Positions 52,100 to 60,958 of a DNA stretch of 61,068 nucleotides are shown piece after piece. Under the pieces are notes generated by a model. The model saw only the letters and a program-made list of their open reading frames with translations. It was not told where the DNA came from and did no database searches. Within the stretch, counting starts at the first letter, position 1; the number at the start of each line of letters is the position of its first letter. Origin of the DNA: Bacteroidota bacterium (GTDB taxonomy: Bacteria > Bacteroidota > Ignavibacteria > Ignavibacteriales > SURF-24); the NCBI GenBank assembly GCA_030706145.1, contig JAUZPB010000015.1, positions 1 to 61,068 on the forward strand, written 5' to 3'. The position numbers were made by a program, and so were the translations under genes.

Positions 52100-53785
52100 T
52101 CACTGGCTTAATAGTTCAAGTAACCATTGCCTTTTTTCTCTGAAGGACTTAATGCTGCAATCGAATCTTTCAAAATCTGCAACCATTGAATTAACTACCT
52201 CTTTTGCCTTTTCCGGCTTTTTTTCTCCCAACATCCTTAATAATTCATAATCCACTATTCCATCTCTCATTGCTTCTAAACGAATAGATCCATTGATCTC
52301 CATTTTGCCTGGATAGGCAATATGTGAGTCTCCTGCTGGAAGTACCTGACATCCTTCGAACATTCCCGATACATCTCCATATGGATCGTTGCCCCAGTAG
52401 TTATATCCCCAGTGCAGGTAACCAGTAATACCATATTTATAATTGATCCAGTGAAGTAGCCTGGTTTCAATTAGCGGCAGTTCAATAAATCGGTTAGGGT
52501 AATTTCCTTGTGGTTCCAGACATGTGTAAAACCATACTTCTTTTCCTTCTTTTATTTGCTGCTCATAGAAGCTTAAATCATTTTTTAGAAAATTCAGCTG
52601 AGGAACCCATATATCAATATTTCCAGCTATTCCTGTAGTCTGATCTGCATCAATTATCGGTGTTTTAGGAAGTCCCGACCGTACAAAACTAACCATTGCT
52701 TTATATGACTCTTTGTTAAATTCTATGGGCTCATCTGCAATGTGCTGAACATAAATCCTATCCCATCCTTTTTCTTTCAGATGCATATTAAAAGCAGGTA
52801 AAAACTGCCCATAAAATTCTTTAACCAGTGTGTCTTCAATAGAAAGAATCTTTGTGTATGTGCTGTCACCAATGAACATCGGCACCTGAAGTCCGAAGTC
52901 ACTTTTCCAACCGCCAAGCCTTCCGCCTAAATGACCACCCTCAATTCTCTTCATTCCTCCATTTTCCAAGAAGATGTTAACTGTTTTATCGAAGTTACTG
53001 AAATCAAAGCTATACTCTTTTCCATTTTTCTTAAAAAGCGTTAATTCCATTGGTGAGATCAAAACTACATTCTGCCTGTATTCTTTCATTTTCTCAGCAA
53101 ACAAACCAATGATCTTCCAGTACAAATCTGAGTATTTAGCAACATCTTTACCACCATTCAAAAGTTTTAATTTGTCTGAAGATGCGAACCACCAGTTTGT
53201 GACCCATAGCTTTTGTTCGGGAAGCTTGATATCGTAGACTTTTATGCTGATCTCTTTTTTTATTGAAAACTTTTTCCCGTCAGAATTGCCCGAGAAAACA
53301 ACATTTGTTTTATACAAACCGGGTTTTATATCCTCTGATATCTTTAAGCTTATCCAAACTGGCTGGTTGTCCAATGGCGCTATATCTCTTTTGCTGGCAG
53401 GGACAATTGGATCCGGATACCATCCACTAGGAGAGGGAATCCTGTCGCGTGAAGGATTAGGAGTGTTGCGCCCATTTTTTACATAATCTTCAAAGTAAAC
53501 CTTTGGAATTAGTCTGGAGTTTTCTGTGATAACAGGACTGACTGAAATACTTAAGCCTTCTGTTGCACTTGGATTCCTAAATACAAACTGGAAAGTTGCA
53601 TATTCTCCTTTACAAACATTTGCAAAGGCAGGTTGATCTGGAAAATAGCTTTGTTCTTTCATTATTTTCTCAAGCGGATCAACATACGAAATTATTATGT
53701 TTTTAGGGAAAGATGATGATTTCCCTAAAGTATATTGAAATGTGAGAATGAGAAGAGTAAAGCTTAGGACAATTTTTCTTTTCAT
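52100..53785 (-). CDS. GH123/DUF4091-type glycosidase
   Basis: 561-residue exported protein with a signal peptide (about 1-21). An N-terminal beta-sandwich (about 25-190) precedes a TIM-barrel with the family's Asp-Glu pair D351-E352 in HIADEPIE, the substrate-assisted catalytic pair of GH123 beta-N-acetylgalactosaminidases. The C terminus has 'GYLHWGYNYWGNDPY', 'IAYPGKMEINGSIRLEAMRDGIVDYELL', characteristic of DUF4091. Substrate is inferred. It is last in a same-strand block after the spermidine-synthase-like gene (85-base gap), so co-transcription is possible. Confidence 0.88.
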   Translation of the reverse strand: MKRKIVLSFTLLILTFQYTLGKSSSFPKNIIISYVDPLEKIMKEQSYFPDQPAFANVCKGEYATFQFVFRNPSATEGLSISVSPVITENSRLIPKVYFEDYVKNGRNTPNPSRDRIPSPSGWYPDPIVPASKRDIAPLDNQPVWISLKISEDIKPGLYKTNVVFSGNSDGKKFSIKKEISIKVYDIKLPEQKLWVTNWWFASSDKLKLLNGGKDVAKYSDLYWKIIGLFAEKMKEYRQNVVLISPMELTLFKKNGKEYSFDFSNFDKTVNIFLENGGMKRIEGGHLGGRLGGWKSDFGLQVPMFIGDSTYTKILSIEDTLVKEFYGQFLPAFNMHLKEKGWDRIYVQHIADEPIEFNKESYKAMVSFVRSGLPKTPIIDADQTTGIAGNIDIWVPQLNFLKNDLSFYEQQIKEGKEVWFYTCLEPQGNYPNRFIELPLIETRLLHWINYKYGITGYLHWGYNYWGNDPYGDVSGMFEGCQVLPAGDSHIAYPGKMEINGSIRLEAMRDGIVDYELLRMLGEKKPEKAKEVVNSMVADFERFDCSIKSFREKRQWLLELLSQ

Positions 53786-53870
53786 TATTTTTTGAGATGA
53801 TTATTGTTGGTTGTGCAATACTAAGTATTTAATGAATTATTATCAAGTGTCTTCTGCGTGAGAGAATTCA

Positions 53871-56054
53871 TTATAAACCCCATAGAAAAATAAGAGAAAA
53901 TATGGCTAAACCTGCCATGAATAAAGATGTGATAAGCATTCCATATATTGGAATAAATATTAAAGAAGCTGCCACTGAACCTAGACAGCCGCCAATTAGA
54001 TCGGCTGAATATAATGAGAGCATATCACCATGCTTGTTTAAATGACCACTAAGGCTTGCAAAAGAAAAAATGGCCGATACAAAAAATCCATCTATTATCA
54101 TTAATGCAGATGTAATGACTAATCCATCCATTATGTTAAATTTTATTAAATAATAAATCATAAGATTCATTACGGCAAACCCAAGGATAAGTAATATGCC
54201 AAGCATATAGCGTTTTTTAGTATGTATTTTTTGAGATGTTAGCAAATTATTTACAATATATGCTCCTAAGCTTAGCCCTGCCATAAATGTCATAAGGAGA
54301 ATTCCTATATCCCGGTAAAGTACACCGTTTTTACTCTGATAGTTCAATATAAGAATAGCTTCAGCTATCATTCCAATTAAGCCGAAGAGGGTTACTAAAA
54401 TAAAACGGTGAAGTTTTGAAGACCTTATTATTAATATGAGCATTGTAATTACTAGAGCAGACAACCATAGAATTTCCGAACCAAAGAAATCTTCTACGAC
54501 AATTAAATATCCTTCGGGTCCGGTAATTTTTGAATGAAAGAATTTTGACAGCCATATTGAGAGAGTATAACTATAGCATGCAGGTCTAATATCAGAATTA
54601 ATATTGTTCCTTTCTGAATTGTCTTTTCTTGTAAGTATTTCTCTGATCTCCGAAAACCTATCGTTTGTATATACATATTTAATATAATCTGGAGTAACAA
54701 GCTTTGCTGAAGGTTTCCTTTCATTAAACCTTGAAATAAGAGGAGCCGGATTACTGTTAAGAGGCTCTTTTGAAGCAATAAATATATTTTCTGTCCCCGG
54801 CAGAACAATTATGTTGCTGAAAACAGAATGAAGTGCGTTATATATGCTTTTGTTTCTTGCCACTAAATGACTTGTCCAAAGATTCTCTGAAGAGGGTATC
54901 TTAAAAACCAAAATTGCATCACTTACCATTCTGTAAGAACATTGCCTGAAAAATTCTTGCGTATAGAACCGGTTGCTTTGGGCTGAGGATGGTTCAGGCA
55001 TACATACAACAATAGCATTATAAAGATTTCCTTCACGTAAATAATCCCTTGGATCTCTGTAAATCAAATTTACTTTTTCGTCCTTTAGTTCCTCAATTGC
55101 TTTATTAGGCATACGATGTTTTAACACATTGATGAGTTCTTTATTGAGTTCTACATAATCAATTTTCTTTACTGGAAGTTTCAGTAACTCAGTAATAATT
55201 CCTCCAAATCCATTTCCTAATACAAGCACTTTATCAAGCTTTTCAACATGCAATGTAGAGATCTGTATGAATTCTTCTGCAGAGCTGCTTTCTGTTTCAT
55301 AACAGAGGGCCCCATCTTCAAATACCGATATCTGGTTTTCAAGTGACGTTATTATTAGCCGGTTAAATGGGGTATCTTTTGATTCAACAAGACTAGGATA
55401 ATTCCATTTTGTCATCCATCTGTCTGCTAATGGCGAAAAGAAAAGAAATATTATAAAAAGAAGAAGGCATAACGAGTAAATATTCTCTGAAGAGTTAAAA
55501 CTATTTTTAAGTGAAAAATATGTTATTACTCCAAGTGAGGTAATTGAGCAAATGACCGCAATGGAAAAGTTCTGCAGCCCGGCGTAAAGAAATAATGTTG
55601 AAGTTAGTCCACCTAAAATGCCTCCTAAACTCTCAATTGAATATGCCTTTGCAAGTGTACCATTTAAACTTATAAACCTTCTTGCAGTCCATTGAAATAA
55701 TAATCCCATAATTGTACTAAATGGAATTAGTGCAATTAGCATTGCAAGTATTTGCTTATAAAAAGAGAGATATCCTCCCGGTATTCCTTGAAAAAGAATT
55801 TGTATTAAACGTATGAAAATAACATCTGCAATTAAAAGAAAGGCGGAGATGAAGAAAAGTACCTGTATACTTGTTTCTTTAGGAATTGATTTTCTTCTTC
55901 CAAGTGAAGCTCCCACAGAAGTCCCAATAAGCCAGATACCTATTGACAGTGTGTATATAAGCTCAATTCCATAAAAGGCAACGCTAAGTTCACGTAGAAT
56001 TACTACCTGGCCTAAAATTGAAATAAAACCTACCGCAATTAGAAAGAGTAACAT
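53871..56054 (-). CDS. Integral membrane protein with spermidine-synthase-like domain
   Basis: 727 residues. An N-terminal bundle of about seven to eight transmembrane helices (1-215) is followed by a spermidine/spermine-synthase-like Rossmann domain with SAM-type motif VLVLGNGFGG at 276-285, 'IDYVELNKELINVL' and 'DPRDYLREGNLYNAIVVCMPEPSSAQSNRFYTQEFF'. A second helix bundle (about 520-727) ends the protein. The aminopropyl-transfer residues are not clearly conserved. A start at 56123 would overlap the upstream gene by 62 bases; the ATG at 56054 begins eight bases after that gene and has AAAAGGAA ten bases upstream. Confidence 0.82.
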   Translation of the reverse strand: MLLFLIAVGFISILGQVVILRELSVAFYGIELIYTLSIGIWLIGTSVGASLGRRKSIPKETSIQVLFFISAFLLIADVIFIRLIQILFQGIPGGYLSFYKQILAMLIALIPFSTIMGLLFQWTARRFISLNGTLAKAYSIESLGGILGGLTSTLFLYAGLQNFSIAVICSITSLGVITYFSLKNSFNSSENIYSLCLLLFIIFLFFSPLADRWMTKWNYPSLVESKDTPFNRLIITSLENQISVFEDGALCYETESSSAEEFIQISTLHVEKLDKVLVLGNGFGGIITELLKLPVKKIDYVELNKELINVLKHRMPNKAIEELKDEKVNLIYRDPRDYLREGNLYNAIVVCMPEPSSAQSNRFYTQEFFRQCSYRMVSDAILVFKIPSSENLWTSHLVARNKSIYNALHSVFSNIIVLPGTENIFIASKEPLNSNPAPLISRFNERKPSAKLVTPDYIKYVYTNDRFSEIREILTRKDNSERNNINSDIRPACYSYTLSIWLSKFFHSKITGPEGYLIVVEDFFGSEILWLSALVITMLILIIRSSKLHRFILVTLFGLIGMIAEAILILNYQSKNGVLYRDIGILLMTFMAGLSLGAYIVNNLLTSQKIHTKKRYMLGILLILGFAVMNLMIYYLIKFNIMDGLVITSALMIIDGFFVSAIFSFASLSGHLNKHGDMLSLYSADLIGGCLGSVAASLIFIPIYGMLITSLFMAGLAIFSLIFLWGL

Positions 56055-56061
56055 TTTATGG

Positions 56062-57621
56062 CTATTCCTTTTCGCTAAAGATATCAGCCTGAAATGTATA
56101 AAGCTCTGCTTCTTTCCAGTCACCTTTGTTGAGCCCTGCTTTTAAGGATAACTGGTCTAAAAATGTTTGCTTGTTCCATCCTGTTTCTGTAGCTACCTGT
56201 GGCAGAAATACAGCTTGATAGTTACCTTTCTTTAACAAAACTCCATCACGACCTAGTTGTATATCATCTGCACTGCCAATTCGCCTGAAAGGAGTTAGAA
56301 CTGATATTTCAATTCTTATCTTGGGCAGTTCTACAGGACTTAAAGGATCAAATCTATTATCCTTAAATGCTGCATTTAGTGTCATTGAACCTATAGTTGC
56401 ATAAATGGGAATATCTTCTGCCATATGTCCAATACAGCCTCTTAACTCTCCATTTAGCTTGAGAGTTACAAAAGCGCCCCGCTTTATCTTCATTAATGGT
56501 GTATTACCACCTCTTGGAATAGGCACAGTTTGCGTCCAAAAGAACTGAGCTAAAGTGCTGCGTGAATAAGTCAAAAGCTCTTCTTTATCTTTACTTGTTA
56601 AACTGTAAGTAGCCTGTTCCTCTAAGTTACCTATTATTGGAACATTGCTTTCTCCGTCTGAAGTGGAAGTATTTGTGCCAGTTGTATTAGAACCACATAT
56701 TGCAACTGCTCCATAACCGACTACTTTACTTATATCTCCAACTGGATTGTAACCTGAATTGCTGTAGCTTATTATTGTGCCTTGTTTTGCTCCTAAGTCT
56801 TTTGCAGTTGCTATGGCAGCTAGTACAGGTGCTTCACCACATGCACATGTCAGAAGATTTGCTACTTTTTTATCAAGCTGCGATCGCATCTCTGAACCAA
56901 TTTCATTTAAGTTAAGAGTTGTTATAGTCTTTAACGTCTTTCTATCGGTCTTTAATGCGTCATCAAAATTTGGATAATGCGATAGATCTGAACTTGCTAC
57001 TATAAGAGCCTTCTTATTCTTAAGTATAGATGAAAGGGCATTAGCCAGCTTAGTATATATTTCAGGGGATGATCCGCTTACAATTATAGGCAGTATCTTT
57101 GTCTCTGGAAATAAATATTTAATGAAAGGGACTTGTACTTCTATTGAATGCTCTTTTGCATGAACACTTAGGTCAGTTGTAAAAGAAGGATCCTTCTTTA
57201 GAAGAGCAGATGCAGTTTGTTCATCTATATCTGCATTGCCAATTGGAGTCCCAAATGCTCCTTTGGGATAGATTGATATACCTGTAAAATCAGCAGATGT
57301 ATGATTGGTACCTAGAATGACAATAAGATCATAACTGTTATTTTTTATTTGATTTAATGCGTCGGCTGCTATTTGTCCTGAAAATATGTACCCTGCATGG
57401 GGTATCACAATTGCTAATACATTTTTCAGTACAGGAGTTTTTGCCTGGGCAAAAAATGTTTTTAGTGTGTTGTTTAGTACCTTGGGATCTGATGGATAAA
57501 ATTCCCCGGCAAAAACCGGTTTTCTTACTTCTTCAGGCGGTATACTTCCGGAATCAAGTCTTTGACCTTTGCAGGAAGAAGCTATAAAAATAAGCACAAA
57601 ATATAATAAAAGCCTTTTCAT
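56062..57621 (-). CDS. Memo-AMMECR1 fusion lipoprotein (AmmeMemoRadiSam proteins B and A)
   Basis: 519 residues joining two members of the AmmeMemoRadiSam triad. A lipoprotein signal (IASSC, Cys17) is followed by a Memo domain at about 30-310. Metal-ligand positions equivalent to those of human MEMO1 are visible: H75 in PHAGY, H107 in GTNH and a Cys in TCACGEAP (259/261). 'SSDLSHY' is near 210. After a Ser/Thr/Gly linker, an AMMECR1 domain at about 335-519 has the hallmark LRGCIGH at 393-399. Biochemical function of either domain in bacteria is not established. It lies between the radical SAM gene and the membrane synthase-like gene. Confidence 0.92.
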   Translation of the reverse strand: MKRLLLYFVLIFIASSCKGQRLDSGSIPPEEVRKPVFAGEFYPSDPKVLNNTLKTFFAQAKTPVLKNVLAIVIPHAGYIFSGQIAADALNQIKNNSYDLIVILGTNHTSADFTGISIYPKGAFGTPIGNADIDEQTASALLKKDPSFTTDLSVHAKEHSIEVQVPFIKYLFPETKILPIIVSGSSPEIYTKLANALSSILKNKKALIVASSDLSHYPNFDDALKTDRKTLKTITTLNLNEIGSEMRSQLDKKVANLLTCACGEAPVLAAIATAKDLGAKQGTIISYSNSGYNPVGDISKVVGYGAVAICGSNTTGTNTSTSDGESNVPIIGNLEEQATYSLTSKDKEELLTYSRSTLAQFFWTQTVPIPRGGNTPLMKIKRGAFVTLKLNGELRGCIGHMAEDIPIYATIGSMTLNAAFKDNRFDPLSPVELPKIRIEISVLTPFRRIGSADDIQLGRDGVLLKKGNYQAVFLPQVATETGWNKQTFLDQLSLKAGLNKGDWKEAELYTFQADIFSEKE

Positions 57622-57706
57622 GATTCCCTCAATAGATCTTTTTGCTTTTGCCCTTTAATGGGGCCCAATGATTTTTGATACAGTTGTTTCTTATTCATAA
57701 TGTCTT

Positions 57707-58951
57707 TTATTGCCATACTCCTGCTATTGCTTGCCTGCAGTAGCGGCACTTCCCTTGTTCAATATGATTTTCCAGTGTAAACATACCGTTTCTTATGACA
57801 ATAGCTTTTTTGCAGGAAGGGCAGTATGTCGAATTTCCTTCATGATCTGGAATATTTCCTACATATGCATAGTGAATCCCTTTTGAGATGGCAATGTTTC
57901 TTGCTCTTTCTATTGTCGCTACTGGAGTAGGGGAGAGGTTTTGAAGTTTATAGTCGGGGTGAAATCTTGTAAAATGTATTGGTACGTCAGGCCCAAGTTC
58001 TCCATATATCCAGTCTACTAATCCATAAAGCATTTTATCAGAATCATTAAGCGTTGGAACAACCAGGTTTACTAATTCCAGATGTACTTTTGTTTTTGAT
58101 ATTTGCTTAATTGAGTTAAGTACTGGCCTTAGCTCTGCAGAGCATACCTTTTGGTAAAACTCTTCACTGTATCCTTTCAGATCTATCTTTATAGCATCCA
58201 GAACATTGCACATTTCTCTAAGAGGTCCATAGCTCATAAAACCGCAACTGACTAATGCAGTTCTGATACCTCTTTCTTTTGCTTCTTTTGCGATATCCAT
58301 TAAATACTCAAAAAATACGGTGGGTTCATTATATGTAAATGCAATGATTGGTGCATTTTGTGATTTTGCGCTTGTTACAATACTATTTGCCGGAATGTAT
58401 GAAGATGGAAAATCCTCTGGTTTTGACTGTGATATTTGCCAGTTTTGACAAAACTGGCATGAAAGGGGACATCCTGAAGTTGCCATAGAAAAGGCCTGAT
58501 GGCCTGGAAGAAAGTGATAAAAAGGCTTTTTTTCTATGGGATCAGTATGTATTGAGACTGGTCTGCCGTAGACTAGGCTTTTCAATTTCCCATCAATGTT
58601 CATTCTGGCCCGGCACTTACCCCGTTCATTTTCCTTAATTACACATCCTTGCGCACAAAGTAAGCATTTGACAGGTCTGCTATCATGGTTAAATTTGGTC
58701 AAACCTTTTATTTGAGCTGGATTATGGCAGGAAGTACACCTTGCCTGACTTGAATTTACCGGTATCCAATATTGCGCTTCAGGGGCGGTTTTATAAAGCT
58801 CTTGAAGATATTTGTTTTCTATACTGTTGCCAAAAAATGAAAAGAGATCTTCAAGGGTAGATGGAATAATCACTCCCGATGTGCATAAACAACCGAGAAA
58901 GAGTCCCGATCTGCCGATGAATTCTCTTCTTGAAAGTATTTGCCCTTTCAT
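57707..58951 (-). CDS. amrS: AmmeMemoRadiSam system radical SAM enzyme with Tat signal
   Basis: 414 residues from the ATG at 58951 (a GTG at 58963 adds four; residue numbers here follow the longer form). The N terminus has a twin-arginine motif SRREFIG at 11-17, a hydrophobic stretch and an LGCLC sequence at 23-27 that could act as a lipobox. A CTSCH (CxxCH) motif at 76-80 and the family's 'CLLCAQGCVI...GKCRAR' Cys cluster near 100-118 follow. Radical SAM CPLSCQFC supplies C165, C169 and C172. The C terminus has two CxxC pairs (YCPSCK, CRYCRQ). Product and substrate unknown. First gene of the minus-strand block. Confidence 0.92.
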   Translation of the reverse strand: MKGQILSRREFIGRSGLFLGCLCTSGVIIPSTLEDLFSFFGNSIENKYLQELYKTAPEAQYWIPVNSSQARCTSCHNPAQIKGLTKFNHDSRPVKCLLCAQGCVIKENERGKCRARMNIDGKLKSLVYGRPVSIHTDPIEKKPFYHFLPGHQAFSMATSGCPLSCQFCQNWQISQSKPEDFPSSYIPANSIVTSAKSQNAPIIAFTYNEPTVFFEYLMDIAKEAKERGIRTALVSCGFMSYGPLREMCNVLDAIKIDLKGYSEEFYQKVCSAELRPVLNSIKQISKTKVHLELVNLVVPTLNDSDKMLYGLVDWIYGELGPDVPIHFTRFHPDYKLQNLSPTPVATIERARNIAISKGIHYAYVGNIPDHEGNSTYCPSCKKAIVIRNGMFTLENHIEQGKCRYCRQAIAGVWQ

Positions 58952-59159
58952 TTGTTTATTCACTTAAATAGTGTTTAATCTCTGCTCTAAAGTAAAAAGT
59001 AATTCTTAAAAAGTAAAAGGTAAAAGAAATGTTCTGAATAACTATATTAAACAAGCTGGCTGGCAATTACTCCCTTTTAAATAAAACGAAATTTCTTAGT
59101 TTACTTTTTCCTATTTGGTTCTTAGTTTACACAATTAACTTTTAGGATTACGAGTTTAT

Positions 59160-60197
59160 ATGAAACAAATATTATACTCTGCAATAATACTAGGCCTTTT
59201 GTTCATCCCTTCGTGCGTTTCTGTCAAACAGATGCCAGTTGGACCCAAGCCGGGTGAAAAATGGAGAGCTATTCATCTGCTTAATTATACCAATGATGCT
59301 TTGTTGGATTCTCTGAGCAATAAAATTCCTCTTCTTGCAGAGAAAGGAGTAAATGTTATATTTCTGGAGGTAGATTATAGTTTCGACTTTAAATCCCATC
59401 CTGAATTACGCCAGGGACCTAGCTTTATTACAAAAAGCGGAGCTGAAAAATTCTCTGAGGTCTGCCGTGATAATAACATAAAACTGGTCATTGAGTTTCA
59501 ATGCTTTGGCCATCAGTCATGGGCAAAGAAAACTTTTCCTCTTTTAACAGTATATCCGGACTTGGATTTAACAAAAGGAGCTTATCCTAACAACGATAGC
59601 ATTTATTGCAGGGAGTGGGACCCATATAATCCAAAGGTTAATAAGATCGTTTATTCTCTTATCGATGAATTAGTAGATGCATTTGATGTAGATGGTATCC
59701 ATGTTGGAATGGATGAGGTCTTTTTAATAAATGATAAATTCGCGGCTTCTACTAAAGATAAAAATCCTGCAGAAGTTTATGCAAAGGTTGTTAATGATCT
59801 GTATGATCACATTACAAAACAACGCCATTTACAAATGTATATGTGGGGTGATAGACTCATCGATGGTACAAAACTTAATATGGGGGCTTGGGAAGCTTCT
59901 CAGAATGGGACTTATCCTGCTATTGATCTGATACCAAAAGATATTATTGTTTGCGATTGGCATTATGATTTAAGAGATGAGTATTCTTCAGTCCCGATGT
60001 TTCTTTCAAAAGGTTTTCGCGTACTGCCAACTAGTTGGAAAAACAAAGAAGCCTCAAACAAACTGATCGAATATTCAAAGCAATTTAACGATCCCAAAAT
60101 GCTTGGACATTTATTTTCTTTCTGGAATGGAAGTATCGATAGCATGATGAACTCACAGGCAATGAACGAAGGTCTTAAGTTGCTTGTAAAAAAATAG
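59160..60197 (+). CDS. GH20-type beta-hexosaminidase-like lipoprotein
   Basis: 345 residues with a lipobox (FIPSC, Cys19). A TIM barrel carries the GH20 catalytic signature HVGMDEV with D185-E186, 'VIEFQCFGHQSW' near 110-121, and an aromatic 'MYMWGDRLI' strand. It is shorter than typical hexosaminidases because the N-terminal GH20b domain is missing, so activity is probable but the substrate is uncertain. Divergent from the radical SAM gene; the spacer (58964-59159) shows no obvious regulator site. Confidence 0.83.
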   Translation: MKQILYSAIILGLLFIPSCVSVKQMPVGPKPGEKWRAIHLLNYTNDALLDSLSNKIPLLAEKGVNVIFLEVDYSFDFKSHPELRQGPSFITKSGAEKFSEVCRDNNIKLVIEFQCFGHQSWAKKTFPLLTVYPDLDLTKGAYPNNDSIYCREWDPYNPKVNKIVYSLIDELVDAFDVDGIHVGMDEVFLINDKFAASTKDKNPAEVYAKVVNDLYDHITKQRHLQMYMWGDRLIDGTKLNMGAWEASQNGTYPAIDLIPKDIIVCDWHYDLRDEYSSVPMFLSKGFRVLPTSWKNKEASNKLIEYSKQFNDPKMLGHLFSFWNGSIDSMMNSQAMNEGLKLLVKK

Positions 60198-60234
60198 AAA
60201 TTATTTTAAGAAGTATAAATCTGCCAAAGATATT

Positions 60235-60272
60235 AAGGGAATAAAAATGAGATTGCTCATCTTTATTCCCTT
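60235..60272. terminator. Hairpin after the GH20-type gene
   Basis: AAGGGAATAAA (60235-60245) pairs with TTTATTCCCTT (60262-60272). An inner ATGAG/CTCAT stem continues the helix after one A-C mismatch, with an ATTG loop. There is no clear T-run, so termination is likely but not certain. Confidence 0.6.
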
Positions 60273-60327
60273 GATAAAACATCTCGATAGTAAACATCAG
60301 GAAATAATATATTTCATTTGTGCTTCT

Positions 60328-60525
60328 TCATGCATTAGCCAAAGGTGGAATTAAAACTGGTTTTATGCAGTCATCCAGTTTTGCCGAAAACATGTGATAT
60401 GCATCTGCTACTTCTTCTAATGGGACCCTATGAGTAATAATTCCCTTAGGATTAAGAACCCCGGATTTAATATGTTCAATAAGCCTCGGCACCAGACGTT
60501 TTACTGAAGCCTGATTTGCACGTGT
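60328..60525 (-). pseudogene. Zinc-dependent alcohol dehydrogenase C-terminal fragment
   Basis: The frame ends with 'VKRLVPRLIEHIKSGVLNPKGIITHRVPLEEVADAYHMF' and 'DDCIKPVLIPP', the C-terminal hallmark of zinc-dependent alcohol dehydrogenases. About 300 N-terminal residues (zinc ligands, Rossmann core) are missing, and upstream sequence to 60811 shows no matching frame. A GTG gives a short open frame but no credible start. Confidence 0.8.
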
Positions 60526-60811
60526 AGAGTAAAAAATGCATTTGACTTTTTTAATATTTTTTGCAAATTGTGACACCGAAAATTGTATTTCGGAATAAGA
60601 TTCGATTAAAAAGGTTTATGGTTCGTATTTAGAATATTCTTTGTCTTCGTCTTAGATTGTGCTGAAATTTTGTTTAATCCTGTTGTCGTTTAGAAATAGA
60701 ACGTTTCTCATTAGTTTTCTGCTAAACCTGCAAATTGCTATCAAGATGCATCTGTACGGACCAATATTCTTTTCATAAATATATTTTTTAACTTCTACTA
60801 TAGGGAAAAAT

Positions 60812-60958
60812 ATGTCACTTTTGGGATCACTAAGTATTTTTATTTTCTGTACACTTGCAATTGGTATGGGTATTCATTTAGTATGTAAAATAGTAGATCT
60901 GCTTGCTTTGCCACTTAAGGTTGTTATTGGCAGTAAAAATAAGAATCAAAATGCGTGA
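60812..60958 (+). CDS. Small predicted membrane peptide (48 residues)
   Basis: ATG at 60812 with AGGGA about six bases upstream. It encodes one hydrophobic helix (MSLLGSLSIFIFCTLAIGMG...) followed by a second hydrophobic stretch and a basic tail (SKNKNQNA). No family recognised. The ribosome-binding site and regular hydrophobic profile support it, but a chance frame cannot be ruled out. The remaining bases to the end of the window hold nothing I can support. Confidence 0.45.
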   Translation: MSLLGSLSIFIFCTLAIGMGIHLVCKIVDLLALPLKVVIGSKNKNQNA

